Source: an uncultured Peptococcaceae bacterium | Lineage (GTDB): Bacteria > Bacillota > Desulfotomaculia > Desulfotomaculales > Desulfocucumaceae | Length of the DNA stretch: 31,906 nucleotides | Assembly (NCBI GenBank): GCA_958417755.1 | Contig: CATZDY010000026.1 | Span: 1-31,906, forward strand | Direction of reading: 5' to 3' | Part shown: piece after piece, positions 8,084 to 16,942 of the stretch | Numbering within the stretch: position 1 is the first letter of the stretch | How the letters are laid out: each line of letters opens with the position of its first letter | Translations under genes and position numbers: made by a program | The notes under the pieces: generated by a model | Told to the model about the DNA's origin: nothing | Seen by the model: only the letters and a program-made list of their open reading frames with translations | Databases searched by the model: none

Positions 8084-8710
8084 CTAAAAGCGGATCCATT
8101 GGAAGGGCGGAGGCTGGTCTTCTCCGGTTGTGCACAGGGCAGCGGAATACCCCGGAGGGCAAGCCAGGGGATAAAGCCGGCTATCCGGGGCGCCAGCCAC
8201 CTGGGCCAACTCCGGGGTATTCCAGGAGATGGCAAAGGATAAGGGATCCAGGGAAAAGCCCCGGCCATCTGCTTTCATGTAGCTTTCCTTTAAGGTCCAG
8301 AGGGTATAAAACATTTGGGCTGTATCCGGGGCAGAAGCCAAGAGCTGACGTTCTGCGGGGTGAAAGCAGCGGTTGGCCAGGGCGAAAAAATCAGCTGGCC
8401 CTTGCTTTTGGATATCAATCCCCACCGGGGCGTGGCAAACAGCCAAGGCCGTGAAATCACCGGAATGGGAGAGATTGAAAAAAGGTCCTTCCGGAAAAAA
8501 AGGCTTGCCTTGGGAGCCAAAGGAAAGCTTTGCCCAGCAGGATTCACCCAGGGCATGGCCTATCAATAGTCCCCCGGCCAGGCAGCGCAGCTGATCTTCT
8601 GGCAGGCGGTACCGTTTCATTTGAGCCAAACGAAAGGGGGGCAAGCGTTTTTGCAGTTCCTCTTGAAGGGGAGCAATCTGCTGGATATCACAAATCAATA
8701 GGCGCAGCAC
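8084..8710 (-). CDS. 4'-phosphopantetheinyl transferase, Sfp type
   Basis: It transfers the phosphopantetheine arm from CoA to a serine of carrier proteins. The start is GTG at 8710, set by GGGAGGAG nine bases upstream; the nearby ATG is in another frame that stops at once. Family motifs appear in order: GKPFF, FFNLSHSGDFTALAV (about residues 76-91), GIDIQ (Mg-binding Asp, about 97-101) and WTLKESYMKADGRG (about 138-151) with the catalytic Glu-Lys pair. Length (208 aa) is normal for the family. No non-ribosomal peptide or polyketide synthase is in the window, so the substrate may be the housekeeping acyl carrier protein or a distant synthase. It is transcribed away from the exporter locus beginning at 9 kb, so a link to that locus is not shown. 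Confidence 0.92.
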   Translation of the reverse strand: MLRLLICDIQQIAPLQEELQKRLPPFRLAQMKRYRLPEDQLRCLAGGLLIGHALGESCWAKLSFGSQGKPFFPEGPFFNLSHSGDFTALAVCHAPVGIDIQKQGPADFFALANRCFHPAERQLLASAPDTAQMFYTLWTLKESYMKADGRGFSLDPLSFAISWNTPELAQVAGAPDSRLYPLACPPGYSAALCTTGEDQPPPFQWIRF

Positions 8711-9063
8711 CTGAACATTCTCCTCCCTTTTCTTTTATAAACCAAAACATGAAGAACCAAAACTTTGCTAAAAATTTACTTTCCATTATAAAATGCCTTG
8801 ACCCAAGGGGCAAGGAAAATATGTTGTTTGCCCTGGAAAACAGCAGGGCAAGAAGTATTATCTGAGGGAAACAAGGTTTTACCAGGCCTTATAGGCAAGG
8901 CTGGGCGCAGGATTTTTTTGGGAGTATTCACCTATGGTACTGGTATCCAGGGGTAACTTTTAAGAAGAGGAAAAGGGATAAAATGCAGGGGATTTGGACC
9001 ATTGGACAAGACGAAACAGGGAAATTCATGATATACTAAAATGAAAAATTTTTATGATTTGCC
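8711..9063. other. Divergent intergenic region with a hairpin
   Basis: This 353-base gap separates the minus-strand transferase gene from the plus-strand regulator gene, so it should hold promoters in both directions. TTGCCCTG (8828-8835) and CAGGGCAA (8844-8851) form a perfect 8-bp stem with an 8-base loop and no T-run. An extended -10 box lies at 9029-9037. No credible gene is seen. Confidence 0.5.
9029..9037 (+). promoter_or_regulatory. Extended -10 promoter element (TGATATACT) before the LuxR-type regulator
   Basis: TG-A-TATACT fits an extended -10 element and ends 26 bases before ATG 9064. No good -35 is placed at 16-18 bases, which extended -10 promoters can tolerate. The run TATACTAAA (9032-9040) recurs exactly at 16617-16625, in front of the first Cys-rich peptide gene. 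Confidence 0.4.
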
Positions 9064-11664
9064 ATGAAACGGCTGCCAGGGGCCTCAAATCAAATGAAAC
9101 GACTTTTCGGTTCTTTAGGGGAACTTTGCAAGGCAGGGGGATGGATTGTGCCAGGGGACAAGGGATTGTTTACAAGCAAACGGTATTACACAAAACGGGT
9201 TTTGGAGAAACTGCAAGCCATCAAAAAGTCCCGTTCTTGTTTGGTCTGTGCGCCTTCTGGATTTGGTAAGACCACTGCGGTGAGGGATTTTTTAGAGCAC
9301 CAGCTAGAGGATGATCCGGAAATTTATTGGTTTGTGGCCCAGGACGAGGAGCCCGGGGCAGCCTGGAAACGCTTAGGCCATGCTTTGGGGCAAATTGATC
9401 CTACTTGTGGCCAGGGCCTTTTGTCCTTGGGTTTTCCAGTCCATACCAATGTGGGACTCATTGGCCAGTCCCTCCGGTCCTTGGGCTGTGATAGGCCCTG
9501 TTATTTTGTGTTGGATGATTTTCAATATTTGCAGCGGGATTTGCCCCCTGGGGTTCTCCGGGCTTTGCTGGAGCATGGTGGAGCACAATTGCACCTGATT
9601 TGTATTACCCAGCTGCCCTTGGGAGGGGCGGATGATTTGCCAGGACTTTTGCGCATTGGTGCTGAAACCCTGCTCATGGACGCCCAAGATATTCATGCCT
9701 ATTATGCCCTGTGCGGGGTGCAGATTAAATTGCAGCAGGCTGAACAGGTGCAGGAACTGACAGGGGGCTGGATCATTGCTGTGTATTTGCAACTGCTGGC
9801 TTTTATTGAGACCAAAGCATTTGCTTCTTCCTCTGATACTGTGAACCTGATGCGCCGGCTTATTTATGATAAGCTTTCTTGGCCAGAACAATATTGTTTG
9901 CTGTGCCTTTCTTCTTTCTCCTCCTTTACCCCGCAGCTGGCTTGCCATATGCTGCAAGTGAGCAAATTGCCGGACCATGTGTCCCGGTTGCTAGAAAGCA
10001 ACCCCTTTATCCAGCAGGAAAAATCCAAACGCAGCTATTGTTTGCATGCTTATTTGCGGGTTTTGCTCCAGGAGGAACTGGCTTGCCTGGATGAGGAGCA
10101 ACGCCGGCACATCTTGTTGCGGGCTGGGGATTGGTGTGCTGGGCAGAACAGCCCGTTCGACGCTTTAACACTGTATTTCCAGGGACAAGTTTATGAACGT
10201 ATCCTTGCCTTAGCGCTGCGGCATATGCAAATGGTGCGGGTGGACGGCACGCCATATGATTTGCTGGCCCAGGAAATTGTCCAGCATTGTCCCTTAACAG
10301 TGAAGCAAAGGCATCCCCTTGCTCTGTTGCGCATTGCTTATCATTTGCATACCTGTGGCTTGCTTTCTGATTATCACCAACTAATGGATGAACTCCAGGG
10401 GATCATTGCCCAAGCTCCGGATCAGGAGCAAAAGGCTTTGCAGGGCGAGTGGTTGCTTGTGGATGCCCTGGGGCATAGGGGGGATTTGCCCATCCTGTGT
10501 GCCAAATTGGAACAAGCCCGCAGGCTGCTTCCCGGGCGGTCCCGGGTGCTGGATGCCTGGGAGCCCTTTGCCCTGGGGGTGGACAGCATGGCCAGGTTGT
10601 TTTGGACTGCTTGGGGCCAAGCGGATGAAATTGCCGAACACTTGGAACAAGCAGTGGAACTCTATGGGGATTTGACTGGTGGCGGGATTGGCACTGACAC
10701 CTTATATCGCGCTGAGTTGGCCTATTACCGCGGGGACATGGCCATGGCTGAGGTATTGTGTCATAAGGCCATTTATATGGCAGAAAGCACCCGCCAGGAT
10801 ACACTGCTGCTCACCGCATTGAAATTATTGGCCCACATTGCCATCCAAACATCTAATTTGACCCTTTGGGGCCAAGCTTTGGAAAGCTTGGAACAGGGTA
10901 TGGCAGGTTCACCGGCTAACCCTGCCCTTGGCCAGGTGTTGTTTGATTTGATTCGCAACCAGTTATACATTGCCGTGGGGGCTGTGGAGCAAATGGCTGG
11001 CTGGCAAAAGCAGGCGGCCAATTTATTCGGCTTATATGGCGAAGCGCCCAAGGGTTTTTCCCTGCCTGCTGGTAGTGAGCATTTTAGCGCCTACCAACAG
11101 GCTGCGGTGGTTTTGGTCCACGCCCGGTATTTGGTGGAAAGCGGACAGTTCGCCCGGGCTTTGGGGGTCATTGAGCTGGGCATAAAGGCAAGTGAAAAAT
11201 CCCGGACTCCTTTGCTGGCCATCCAATATCAGCTGTTGGGCAGTCTTTGCCATTTGGCCTTACAGGATCGTTTGCAGGCCAAGGCCTTTGCCGCCAAGGC
11301 AGTGGAATTGGTCTTATACGACAATCTATTGCTGTTTTTGGCTGAAATGGCCCCCCGTTTGGAGGGCTTGGTGGAGGAAATCTTGCAGGAAGAGGGGTTG
11401 CCTTGCACGCTGCAAGAGGTGGTTTTTCTCCAACGGGATAGGGCTGACGTTTTGGGGCTGTTGCAAAAGGCCATGGGGGGGAACAAGCTGGGCCTTACGG
11501 ATCGGGAATACCAAATTGCCCTCTTGGTGGCCCAGGGGAAAACCAATCGGGAGATTGCAGGGGAGCTTTTTATTTCCGTGGATACAGTGAAAGCAGGGCT
11601 TAAACATATTTTCCAAAAGCTGACCATTAGCCGTCGGGCGGAATTGGTGAAACTGTTGGCCTAA
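9064..11664 (+). CDS. LuxR-family LAL-type (MalT-like) transcriptional regulator
   Basis: A large ATP-binding LuxR regulator of 866 residues, a normal size for the MalT/LAL family. Order: NTPase domain with Walker A APSGFGKTT (Lys69) and Walker B YFVLDDFQYL (about 150); winged-helix and helical repeats (TPR-like) over about 350-780; C-terminal LuxR helix-turn-helix at about 803-862 (LTDREYQIALLVAQGKTNREIA, then VDTVKAGLKHIFQKL). Family members bind an effector, oligomerise with ATP and activate transcription. The start is uncertain: ATG 9064 has no ribosome binding site, while ATG 9094 has AGGGG 11 bases upstream; the first ten residues may not be translated. The stop codon is 38 bases before the HlyD-like gene, on the same strand, with no terminator between. 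It is therefore the likely dedicated regulator of the exporter and Cys-rich peptide locus. The target promoter is not proven. Confidence 0.92.
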   Translation: MKRLPGASNQMKRLFGSLGELCKAGGWIVPGDKGLFTSKRYYTKRVLEKLQAIKKSRSCLVCAPSGFGKTTAVRDFLEHQLEDDPEIYWFVAQDEEPGAAWKRLGHALGQIDPTCGQGLLSLGFPVHTNVGLIGQSLRSLGCDRPCYFVLDDFQYLQRDLPPGVLRALLEHGGAQLHLICITQLPLGGADDLPGLLRIGAETLLMDAQDIHAYYALCGVQIKLQQAEQVQELTGGWIIAVYLQLLAFIETKAFASSSDTVNLMRRLIYDKLSWPEQYCLLCLSSFSSFTPQLACHMLQVSKLPDHVSRLLESNPFIQQEKSKRSYCLHAYLRVLLQEELACLDEEQRRHILLRAGDWCAGQNSPFDALTLYFQGQVYERILALALRHMQMVRVDGTPYDLLAQEIVQHCPLTVKQRHPLALLRIAYHLHTCGLLSDYHQLMDELQGIIAQAPDQEQKALQGEWLLVDALGHRGDLPILCAKLEQARRLLPGRSRVLDAWEPFALGVDSMARLFWTAWGQADEIAEHLEQAVELYGDLTGGGIGTDTLYRAELAYYRGDMAMAEVLCHKAIYMAESTRQDTLLLTALKLLAHIAIQTSNLTLWGQALESLEQGMAGSPANPALGQVLFDLIRNQLYIAVGAVEQMAGWQKQAANLFGLYGEAPKGFSLPAGSEHFSAYQQAAVVLVHARYLVESGQFARALGVIELGIKASEKSRTPLLAIQYQLLGSLCHLALQDRLQAKAFAAKAVELVLYDNLLLFLAEMAPRLEGLVEEILQEEGLPCTLQEVVFLQRDRADVLGLLQKAMGGNKLGLTDREYQIALLVAQGKTNREIAGELFISVDTVKAGLKHIFQKLTISRRAELVKLLA

Positions 11665-11702
11665 AGCAAGGTACAAAAAAGCAAGGAGCTGGGTAAGGCA
11701 AT

Positions 11703-12191
11703 ATGGAGAATGGATTGTTTCGCAAATCTGCCTTGGACAAATTGAATGCACCAGAATGTCTGGACAAATACATCCAGGTGACCCCTCCGGGCATTTGGAT
11801 TGCTTTAGGGGCCCTTTTGATTCTGGTGCTGTCCCTACTTTTGTGGGCAGCCCAGGGAGAGCTGCCCACTGTGGTCAAATCCACCGGGATTTTGCAAAAT
11901 GACAAGGTGGTCTGTTTTTTCCCTCCTGAAGAGGCAAAGGCAATCCGGGTAGGCATGACAGCCATTGTCAACAAAACCCCTGCCCGGGTGCAACAGGTGG
12001 ACAGCCTGCCCTTGTCCCCTGAGGAAGCACTAAAGGGGGTGCAAGGGGACTACATCCGGGCCTCCTTGGGGGTAGGGGAGTGGAACGTGCGGGTGGTTCT
12101 TGGTCCAGAGGAAAGCCTGGAATCCGTTGCCCTATATGATGTATCCATTACCACAGCCAAAATCCGCCCCCTGGACTTTATTGTGAATTGA
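11703..12191 (+). CDS. Short HlyD-like membrane protein (NHLP/NHLM bacteriocin secretion protein family, minimal form)
   Basis: The beginning (FRKSALDKLNAPECLDKYIQV, split here by convention) and the single membrane helix at 31-50 (IWIALGALLILVLSLLLWAA) match the N-terminus of NHLP/NHLM-type HlyD-family secretion proteins. Membrane fusion proteins of this kind bridge an ABC exporter and the outside. It is only 162 residues: after the helix comes a beta-rich segment (GELPTVVKSTGILQNDKVV) that ends without the long coiled-coil hairpin usual in HlyD proteins. The frame is clean and the next gene starts 17 bases later, so this is probably a naturally minimal form in a Gram-positive cell rather than a recent truncation. 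The ribosome binding site (GGGTAAGG) is weak. Its position between the regulator and the two ABC genes is the standard NHLP order. Confidence 0.75.
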   Translation: MENGLFRKSALDKLNAPECLDKYIQVTPPGIWIALGALLILVLSLLLWAAQGELPTVVKSTGILQNDKVVCFFPPEEAKAIRVGMTAIVNKTPARVQQVDSLPLSPEEALKGVQGDYIRASLGVGEWNVRVVLGPEESLESVALYDVSITTAKIRPLDFIVN

Positions 12192-12208
12192 GGTGAAAGA
12201 ACCACACC

Positions 12209-14356
12209 ATGTCCTCCCATGTCAAAACCCCTGTTATCATGCAAATGGAAGCCCTGGAATGCGGCGCAGCCGCCCTGGCCATGGTGCTGGCCTATTACGG
12301 CAAATGGGTGCCTTTGGCCCAGGTGCGGAGGGATTGCGGGGTATCCCGGGACGGCTCCAATGCAGGCAATATCATGCGGGCAGCCCAAAACTACGGCCTT
12401 GAGGTGCATGCCTATCGGATGGAACCAGAACAGCTGCGCCAGGGGGTACAGTTTCCTTGTATCATTCACTGGAATTTTAACCACTTTGTGGTGCTAAATG
12501 GGTTTAAAAGAAACCGCGCCTTGATCAATGATCCAGCCAAAGGGTTTGTGGCTGTTGCCTTGGACACCTTTCACCGTAGCTTTACCGGGGTTTGCCTCAC
12601 CTTTGAACCCACAGCAGGGTTTACACCCCAGGGGAAACCGCGCAGTGTATACCAGTTTGCCCGCACTCGCTTGCAGGGCACTGGGGGTGTGTTTTTGTTT
12701 TTGCTGGTCACAGGGCTGTTGACCTCTTTGTTGGGGATCATCCAGCCTTCCTTTGCCCGGGTGTTCATGGATCGTTTGTTGAGCGGCGAAAACCCGGATT
12801 GGCTTCAACCTTTCATTGGGCTAATGCTGGCCATTACCTTGATGCAGGCAGCGTTGGCCTGGATTTCCAGCGTTGGTTTACTGAAAATGGAAGGAAAGTT
12901 TTCTCTGGTGGCCAACACATCCTTTTTGTGGCATGTCCTACGCTTGCCCCTGGATTTTTTTACGCAGCGCACTGTGGGGGATATTGTCAACCGCCAGTCT
13001 GCCAATGCCACCATTGCCTATACCTTGATCCAACGGTTGGCGCCCCTGGTTCTCAATATAGCCATGTTGGCGCTGTATTTGATAATCATGCTGCAATATA
13101 GTACGGTTTTAACAGCCATAGCCTTTGGCGCTGCCTTGCTGAATCTAGTGGTAATCCGGCTCATTTCCCAAAAGCGCATGAACATTGCCCGGGTCCAAAT
13201 GCGGGACAGCGGTTTGCTTGCCAGTGCCACCCTATCCGGGCTGGACATGATTGAAACCATGAAAGCCAGTGGAGCGGAAAACGGCTGGATTGAGCGCTGG
13301 ACCGGGCACCAGGCTGCGGTGAACCAATCCCGGGTATCTGCTGCCAAACTGAATCAGTTTCTGGGTGTACTGCCCATGCTTTTGCATACCTTGACTGCCA
13401 GTGCTATTTTATTGACCGGGGTCTGGCTGATTATAAGCGGGTCTTTGACCATTGGGATGTTGTTGGCTTTCCAGGGTTTTTTGACCTCTTTTCTTACCCC
13501 AGCGAACCAAATGCTTTTCACTTGGCAGGAGGTGCAGGAAATGAAGGTGTCCATGGAACGGCTGGAGGATGTGCTGGCTTATCCTGCTGAAATACCAGGG
13601 GACAAGGCCTCTTTCCCCCAGGAACCATTGCAAAAGCTGGGTGGGGCCATTGAGCTGCGGCAGGTGACCTTTGGTTATGCCCAGCTGGCCCCGCCAGTGA
13701 TAGAGGATTTCAACTTACAGGTTTTACCCGGCCAGTGGGTGGCCATTGTGGGGGCTTCTGGCTGTGGCAAATCCACCATTGCCAAGTTGATTTCCGGCTT
13801 GCACCAGCCTTGGAGTGGGGAAATCCTTTTTGACGGAAAGCCCCGGCATGCTTTACGCCGGGAGGTGCTTACCGGGTCAATGGCTGTGGTGGATCAGGAA
13901 GTAACCTTGTTTGAGGATACCATTGCCGGGAATATCCGCATGTGGGATACTTCCATTGAAGATTTTGAAGTCATTTTGGCAGCCCGGGACGCGCAGCTGC
14001 ATGAGGATATCATGGGTCGAGAGGGTGGCTATCAATACAAGATGATGGAAGGGGGCCGCGACTTTTCCGGCGGCCAGCGCCAGCGCATGGAAATTGCCCG
14101 GGTATTGGCCCAAGATCCCACCATTGTCATTTTGGATGAAGCCACCTCAGCCTTGGACGCAAAGACAGAGCAGGAAGTGGTGGATGCCATCAGGGCCCGG
14201 GGCATCACCTGCCTTATGATTGCCCATCGCCTTTCCACCATCCGGGATTGCGACGAGATCCTTGTGTTGGAAAAAGGGCGGATTGTGGAGCGCGGGACCC
14301 ACCAGGATTTAATGGCCCTGTCCGGCCGTTACCAGCAGCTGGTGAGCACAACATAA
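12209..14356 (+). CDS. NHLP-type exporter: C39 peptidase / ABC permease / ATPase
   Basis: A bacteriocin-type exporter that removes a double-glycine leader and exports the core peptide. Domains: C39 peptidase at about 1-140 with the catalytic residues in place (Cys18 in MEALECGAAALAM, His92 in NHFVVL, Asp108 in INDPAKG); six-helix permease at about 160-450; ATPase at about 480-710 with Walker A GASGCGKST (Lys521), signature FSGGQRQRMEIAR, Walker B IVILDEATSALD and switch His in AHRLSTI. Length (715 aa) is typical. GAGGTG (12190-12195) lies 13 bases before ATG 12209, a long spacing, but the VKTP..MQMEA opening of the family starts right after this ATG. The intact peptidase fits the AGG leader of the Cys-rich peptide at 17548. 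Same operon as the flanking HlyD-like and second ABC genes. Confidence 0.95.
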   Translation: MSSHVKTPVIMQMEALECGAAALAMVLAYYGKWVPLAQVRRDCGVSRDGSNAGNIMRAAQNYGLEVHAYRMEPEQLRQGVQFPCIIHWNFNHFVVLNGFKRNRALINDPAKGFVAVALDTFHRSFTGVCLTFEPTAGFTPQGKPRSVYQFARTRLQGTGGVFLFLLVTGLLTSLLGIIQPSFARVFMDRLLSGENPDWLQPFIGLMLAITLMQAALAWISSVGLLKMEGKFSLVANTSFLWHVLRLPLDFFTQRTVGDIVNRQSANATIAYTLIQRLAPLVLNIAMLALYLIIMLQYSTVLTAIAFGAALLNLVVIRLISQKRMNIARVQMRDSGLLASATLSGLDMIETMKASGAENGWIERWTGHQAAVNQSRVSAAKLNQFLGVLPMLLHTLTASAILLTGVWLIISGSLTIGMLLAFQGFLTSFLTPANQMLFTWQEVQEMKVSMERLEDVLAYPAEIPGDKASFPQEPLQKLGGAIELRQVTFGYAQLAPPVIEDFNLQVLPGQWVAIVGASGCGKSTIAKLISGLHQPWSGEILFDGKPRHALRREVLTGSMAVVDQEVTLFEDTIAGNIRMWDTSIEDFEVILAARDAQLHEDIMGREGGYQYKMMEGGRDFSGGQRQRMEIARVLAQDPTIVILDEATSALDAKTEQEVVDAIRARGITCLMIAHRLSTIRDCDEILVLEKGRIVERGTHQDLMALSGRYQQLVSTT

Positions 14357-14381
14357 TGATTTTGGCAAAGGAGGTGGAAGG

Positions 14382-16547
14382 ATGGGCTGGTTTGACGAGC
14401 AGATAAAAATCCGCATGGCTGATGATCAGAAGGCCTATGAAGTAGCTTACCAAAACCTGGCGGAAGCGCTTTTGGGGCAAAAAAACCTGGGAGGAAAAAA
14501 TCAGGCCCAAAGCGCTTTGGAGGAAATCCTGGACTACTATGGTGTGGAAGTGGAGGAAGAGAACTTGGCAGGGGCCCGGGACCAGGAGGATTTGTTGGAG
14601 CGGGCCTTGCGGCCAGTGGGAATCATGCGCCGGCGGGTGACCCTGGATGCCAGGTGGTATAAGGATGCCTTGGGGGCCATGTTGGGTTGCACCAAAACAG
14701 GGGAAGTGGTGGCTTTGATTCCCTCAGGATTAACAGGCTACAGCTATTATCATCCGGAGAAAAAACGCCGGGTGCGAATCACCCGGCGCACAGCGGCAGA
14801 CATCAGCCCCCAGGCCTATTGCTTTTATAAGCCCTTGCCCATGCGGTCCCTAGGTGTGAGGGATTTGGTGCAATATCTACTTTCCATTCTATCTGTCCCA
14901 GACTATGCCCTGATTGTTCTGGTTACCCTGTTGGCCACCTTGTTGGGCATGTTCATCCCCTATACCACCCAGCTGGCCTTTGCCCGCCTGGTGCCCAGCC
15001 AGGACACAGGTCTTTTGCTGCCCCTGGCCACCCTTTTGGGTGGAGTGGCGGTATCCGGGGCCTTGCTGGGCATAACCAAGGGCTTGGTGATGACCCGGGT
15101 GGAAATCAAGCTCAGCATTGCCGTGGAGGCAGCAGCCATGGTGCGGGTTACTTCTTTGCCAGTCTCCTTTTTCCAGGCATACAGCGCCGGGGAGTTGCGC
15201 AGCCGGGTGGAAAGTATCAGCTCCCTTTGCCGCATGCTCAGCAATACAGTGCTGACCCTGGGCCTAAGCAGCCTGTTTTCCTTGGCCTATGTGGGGCAAA
15301 TCCTATACTATGCGCCAGCCTTGGCCTTGCCGGCTTTGGCTGTGATTGGGCTGACCCTGGGATTGTCCTTGGCCACCACTTTGTTACACCTTAGGGTTTC
15401 CCGGCAAACCATGCAGCTTAAGGCCAAGCTGGGGGGATTTGTTTACGCCCTTTTGGCTGGTATCCAGAAAATTAAGCTTACTGGCGCGGAACAGCGGGCT
15501 TTTGCCAAATGGGCTGAGGTATACGGCAAAATCGTAGGCCTTTCCTATCATCCGCCCCTATTGCTGAAATTGCACCATGCCCTGGGAATGCTCATTGCCT
15601 CCGGGGGACTGGTGATGGGGTATCATATGGCAGTAACCCATGCCGTGACCCCGGCGGATTATATGGCCTTTTCCGCAGCCTATGGGATGATGAGTGCCGG
15701 AGTGCTTGCCCTGGGCCAGGTGGTGACGAATCTGGCGGATAGCAAGCCTTTGGTAGAAATGGCGGAACCTTTGCTGCAAACCCAGCCGGAAACTGCCCAG
15801 GGCCGGCGGGTTGTGACCCAGCTAAGGGGCCAAGTGGAGCTGAGCCATGTTTCCTTTCGCTATGGAGAGACAGGGCCTTGGCTTTTGGATAATTTGCGGG
15901 TTAAAATAGAGCCAGGAGAATATGTCGCCCTGGTGGGGCGCACGGGTTGCGGCAAGTCAACCTTGGTTCGTTTGCTTTTGGGCTTTGAAACGCCCCAGAG
16001 AGGGGCTGTGTATTACGACAATGCTGATCTGCAAACCCTGGAGCCCCGGTCCTTGCGGCAGCATATTGGCATTATGTTGCAAGATGGCAAGCTGTTTTCC
16101 GGTGATATTTTCTCCAACATTGCCATTGCTTCCCCTGGGCTAACCATGGCAGAGGCTTGGGAGGCTGCGGAACTGGCTGGCATTGCGGAGGATATCCGGG
16201 CCATGCCCATGGGGATGCATACAGTGATCAGCCACGGGACAGGGGGGATTTCCGGCGGCCAGCGTCAGCGGCTTCTGATCGCCCGGGCTGTGGCGTCAAA
16301 ACCCCGGATTTTGATTTTTGATGAGGCTACCTCAGCTCTGGATAACATAACCCAGAAAAAAATAGCAGATGCCCTGGAGGGCCTTCGATGTACCCGTATT
16401 GTCATTGCCCACCGCCTTTCCACCATCCGCCAATGCCAGCGCATTCTTGTGTTAGAAAATGGCAAGATCAAGGAACAAGGCCAGTATGAGCAGCTGGTGG
16501 CAAAGCAGGGCCTTTTTGCTGAGCTGGTGGCCCGCCAGCAATTGTAG
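14382..16547 (+). CDS. NHLP-type exporter: second ABC permease/ATPase without peptidase
   Basis: The second half of the NHLP/NHLM exporter pair. AAAGGAGGTG (14367-14376) sits five bases before ATG 14382. About residues 1-150 form the family-specific N-terminal region (charged, no C39 Cys/His), then come a permease at about 165-455 and an ATPase at about 485-715 with Walker A GRTGCGKST (Lys525), Q-loop LQDGKLF, signature ISGGQRQRLLIARA, Walker B ILIFDEATSALD and AHRLSTI. All ATPase residues are intact. It probably forms a heterodimer with the peptidase-bearing ABC protein. It ends 125 bases before the first Cys-rich peptide gene, on the same strand. 721 residues is slightly short for a family in which many members carry a longer N-terminal cNMP-binding-like region. 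Confidence 0.93.
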   Translation: MGWFDEQIKIRMADDQKAYEVAYQNLAEALLGQKNLGGKNQAQSALEEILDYYGVEVEEENLAGARDQEDLLERALRPVGIMRRRVTLDARWYKDALGAMLGCTKTGEVVALIPSGLTGYSYYHPEKKRRVRITRRTAADISPQAYCFYKPLPMRSLGVRDLVQYLLSILSVPDYALIVLVTLLATLLGMFIPYTTQLAFARLVPSQDTGLLLPLATLLGGVAVSGALLGITKGLVMTRVEIKLSIAVEAAAMVRVTSLPVSFFQAYSAGELRSRVESISSLCRMLSNTVLTLGLSSLFSLAYVGQILYYAPALALPALAVIGLTLGLSLATTLLHLRVSRQTMQLKAKLGGFVYALLAGIQKIKLTGAEQRAFAKWAEVYGKIVGLSYHPPLLLKLHHALGMLIASGGLVMGYHMAVTHAVTPADYMAFSAAYGMMSAGVLALGQVVTNLADSKPLVEMAEPLLQTQPETAQGRRVVTQLRGQVELSHVSFRYGETGPWLLDNLRVKIEPGEYVALVGRTGCGKSTLVRLLLGFETPQRGAVYYDNADLQTLEPRSLRQHIGIMLQDGKLFSGDIFSNIAIASPGLTMAEAWEAAELAGIAEDIRAMPMGMHTVISHGTGGISGGQRQRLLIARAVASKPRILIFDEATSALDNITQKKIADALEGLRCTRIVIAHRLSTIRQCQRILVLENGKIKEQGQYEQLVAKQGLFAELVARQQL

Positions 16548-16564
16548 GACACAGGGTAGGTGGG

Positions 16565-16594
16565 ATTACCCGGACAAATACCCCTTTGGGTAAT
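16565..16594 (+). repeat. Weak hairpin between exporter and first Cys-rich peptide gene
   Basis: ATTACCC (16565-16571) pairs with GGGTAAT (16588-16594) over a 16-base loop, followed by a pyrimidine-rich stretch. It could partly attenuate transcription from the exporter genes into the peptide genes. The stem is too weak to call a terminator with confidence. Confidence 0.3.
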
Positions 16595-16616
16595 GGTTTC
16601 TCTCCCCAAGCTTTTC

Positions 16617-16625
16617 TATACTAAA
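16617..16625 (+). promoter_or_regulatory. Candidate -10 region TATACTAAA before the first Cys-rich peptide gene
   Basis: TATACT ends 50 bases before ATG 16673. The nine-base run TATACTAAA is identical to the one in front of the LuxR-type regulator (9032-9040). No good -35 is seen at the normal distance, which would fit a promoter dependent on an activator such as the nearby LAL protein. This is inference. Confidence 0.35.
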
Positions 16626-16672
16626 GGCAAGAAAAAGCTTGCAGATAGAAGCAGCGACGGGAGGTTACCACA

Positions 16673-16942
16673 ATGAAGGAAGAAAACAAAGACTCTTTAC
16701 CAAAAAAATCATCAAAGGAAATATATGGAATTCGGGACAAAAAAGAGCAAGCTCCTTTGAATAAATGCAGTGCCTATGTTTGCCGGTATTGCGGGGCTGT
16801 ACCCTCTCACTTTCAAGTGGCTCCAGTCCACCCCCAGCTGGAAATGGAAGTGCTACACAGCAGTACATGCCCTTTGGTTGGTTCCAATACCGGAGAATGT
16901 GTTACCTGCCAGCGGCGGCGGTTGGTGCAGTCAAAAAAATAA
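16673..16942 (+). CDS. Cys-rich small protein 1 (89 aa), paralogue of the 17548 peptide, without a double-glycine leader
   Basis: GGGAGG (16660-16665) precedes ATG 16673 at good spacing. The protein has a charged N-terminal 30 residues (starting MKEENKDSLPKK) and then six Cys: Cys32-x4-Cys-x2-Cys-G-A-V-P, 25 residues to the next Cys, which is preceded by His (H-x3-C), nine more, then C-x2-C and a basic tail. The paralogue at 17548 has the same pattern, with the same gap of 25 residues and identical L, V and H positions inside it, so common ancestry is clear. The leader aligns (KD-LPK near the start), but where the paralogue has AGG this one reads IYGIRDKK, so the C39 peptidase may not cut it. 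I do not recognise the family. Possible roles: a second exported peptide, an intracellular partner or immunity/metal-binding protein, or a decaying copy. Confidence 0.75.
   Translation: MKEENKDSLPKKSSKEIYGIRDKKEQAPLNKCSAYVCRYCGAVPSHFQVAPVHPQLEMEVLHSSTCPLVGSNTGECVTCQRRRLVQSKK

Noticed and set aside
8084..11664. Idea that the phosphopantetheinyl transferase belongs to the peptide-export locus
   Set aside because: It is transcribed in the opposite direction, across a 353-base gap, and no carrier-protein-dependent synthase is present.
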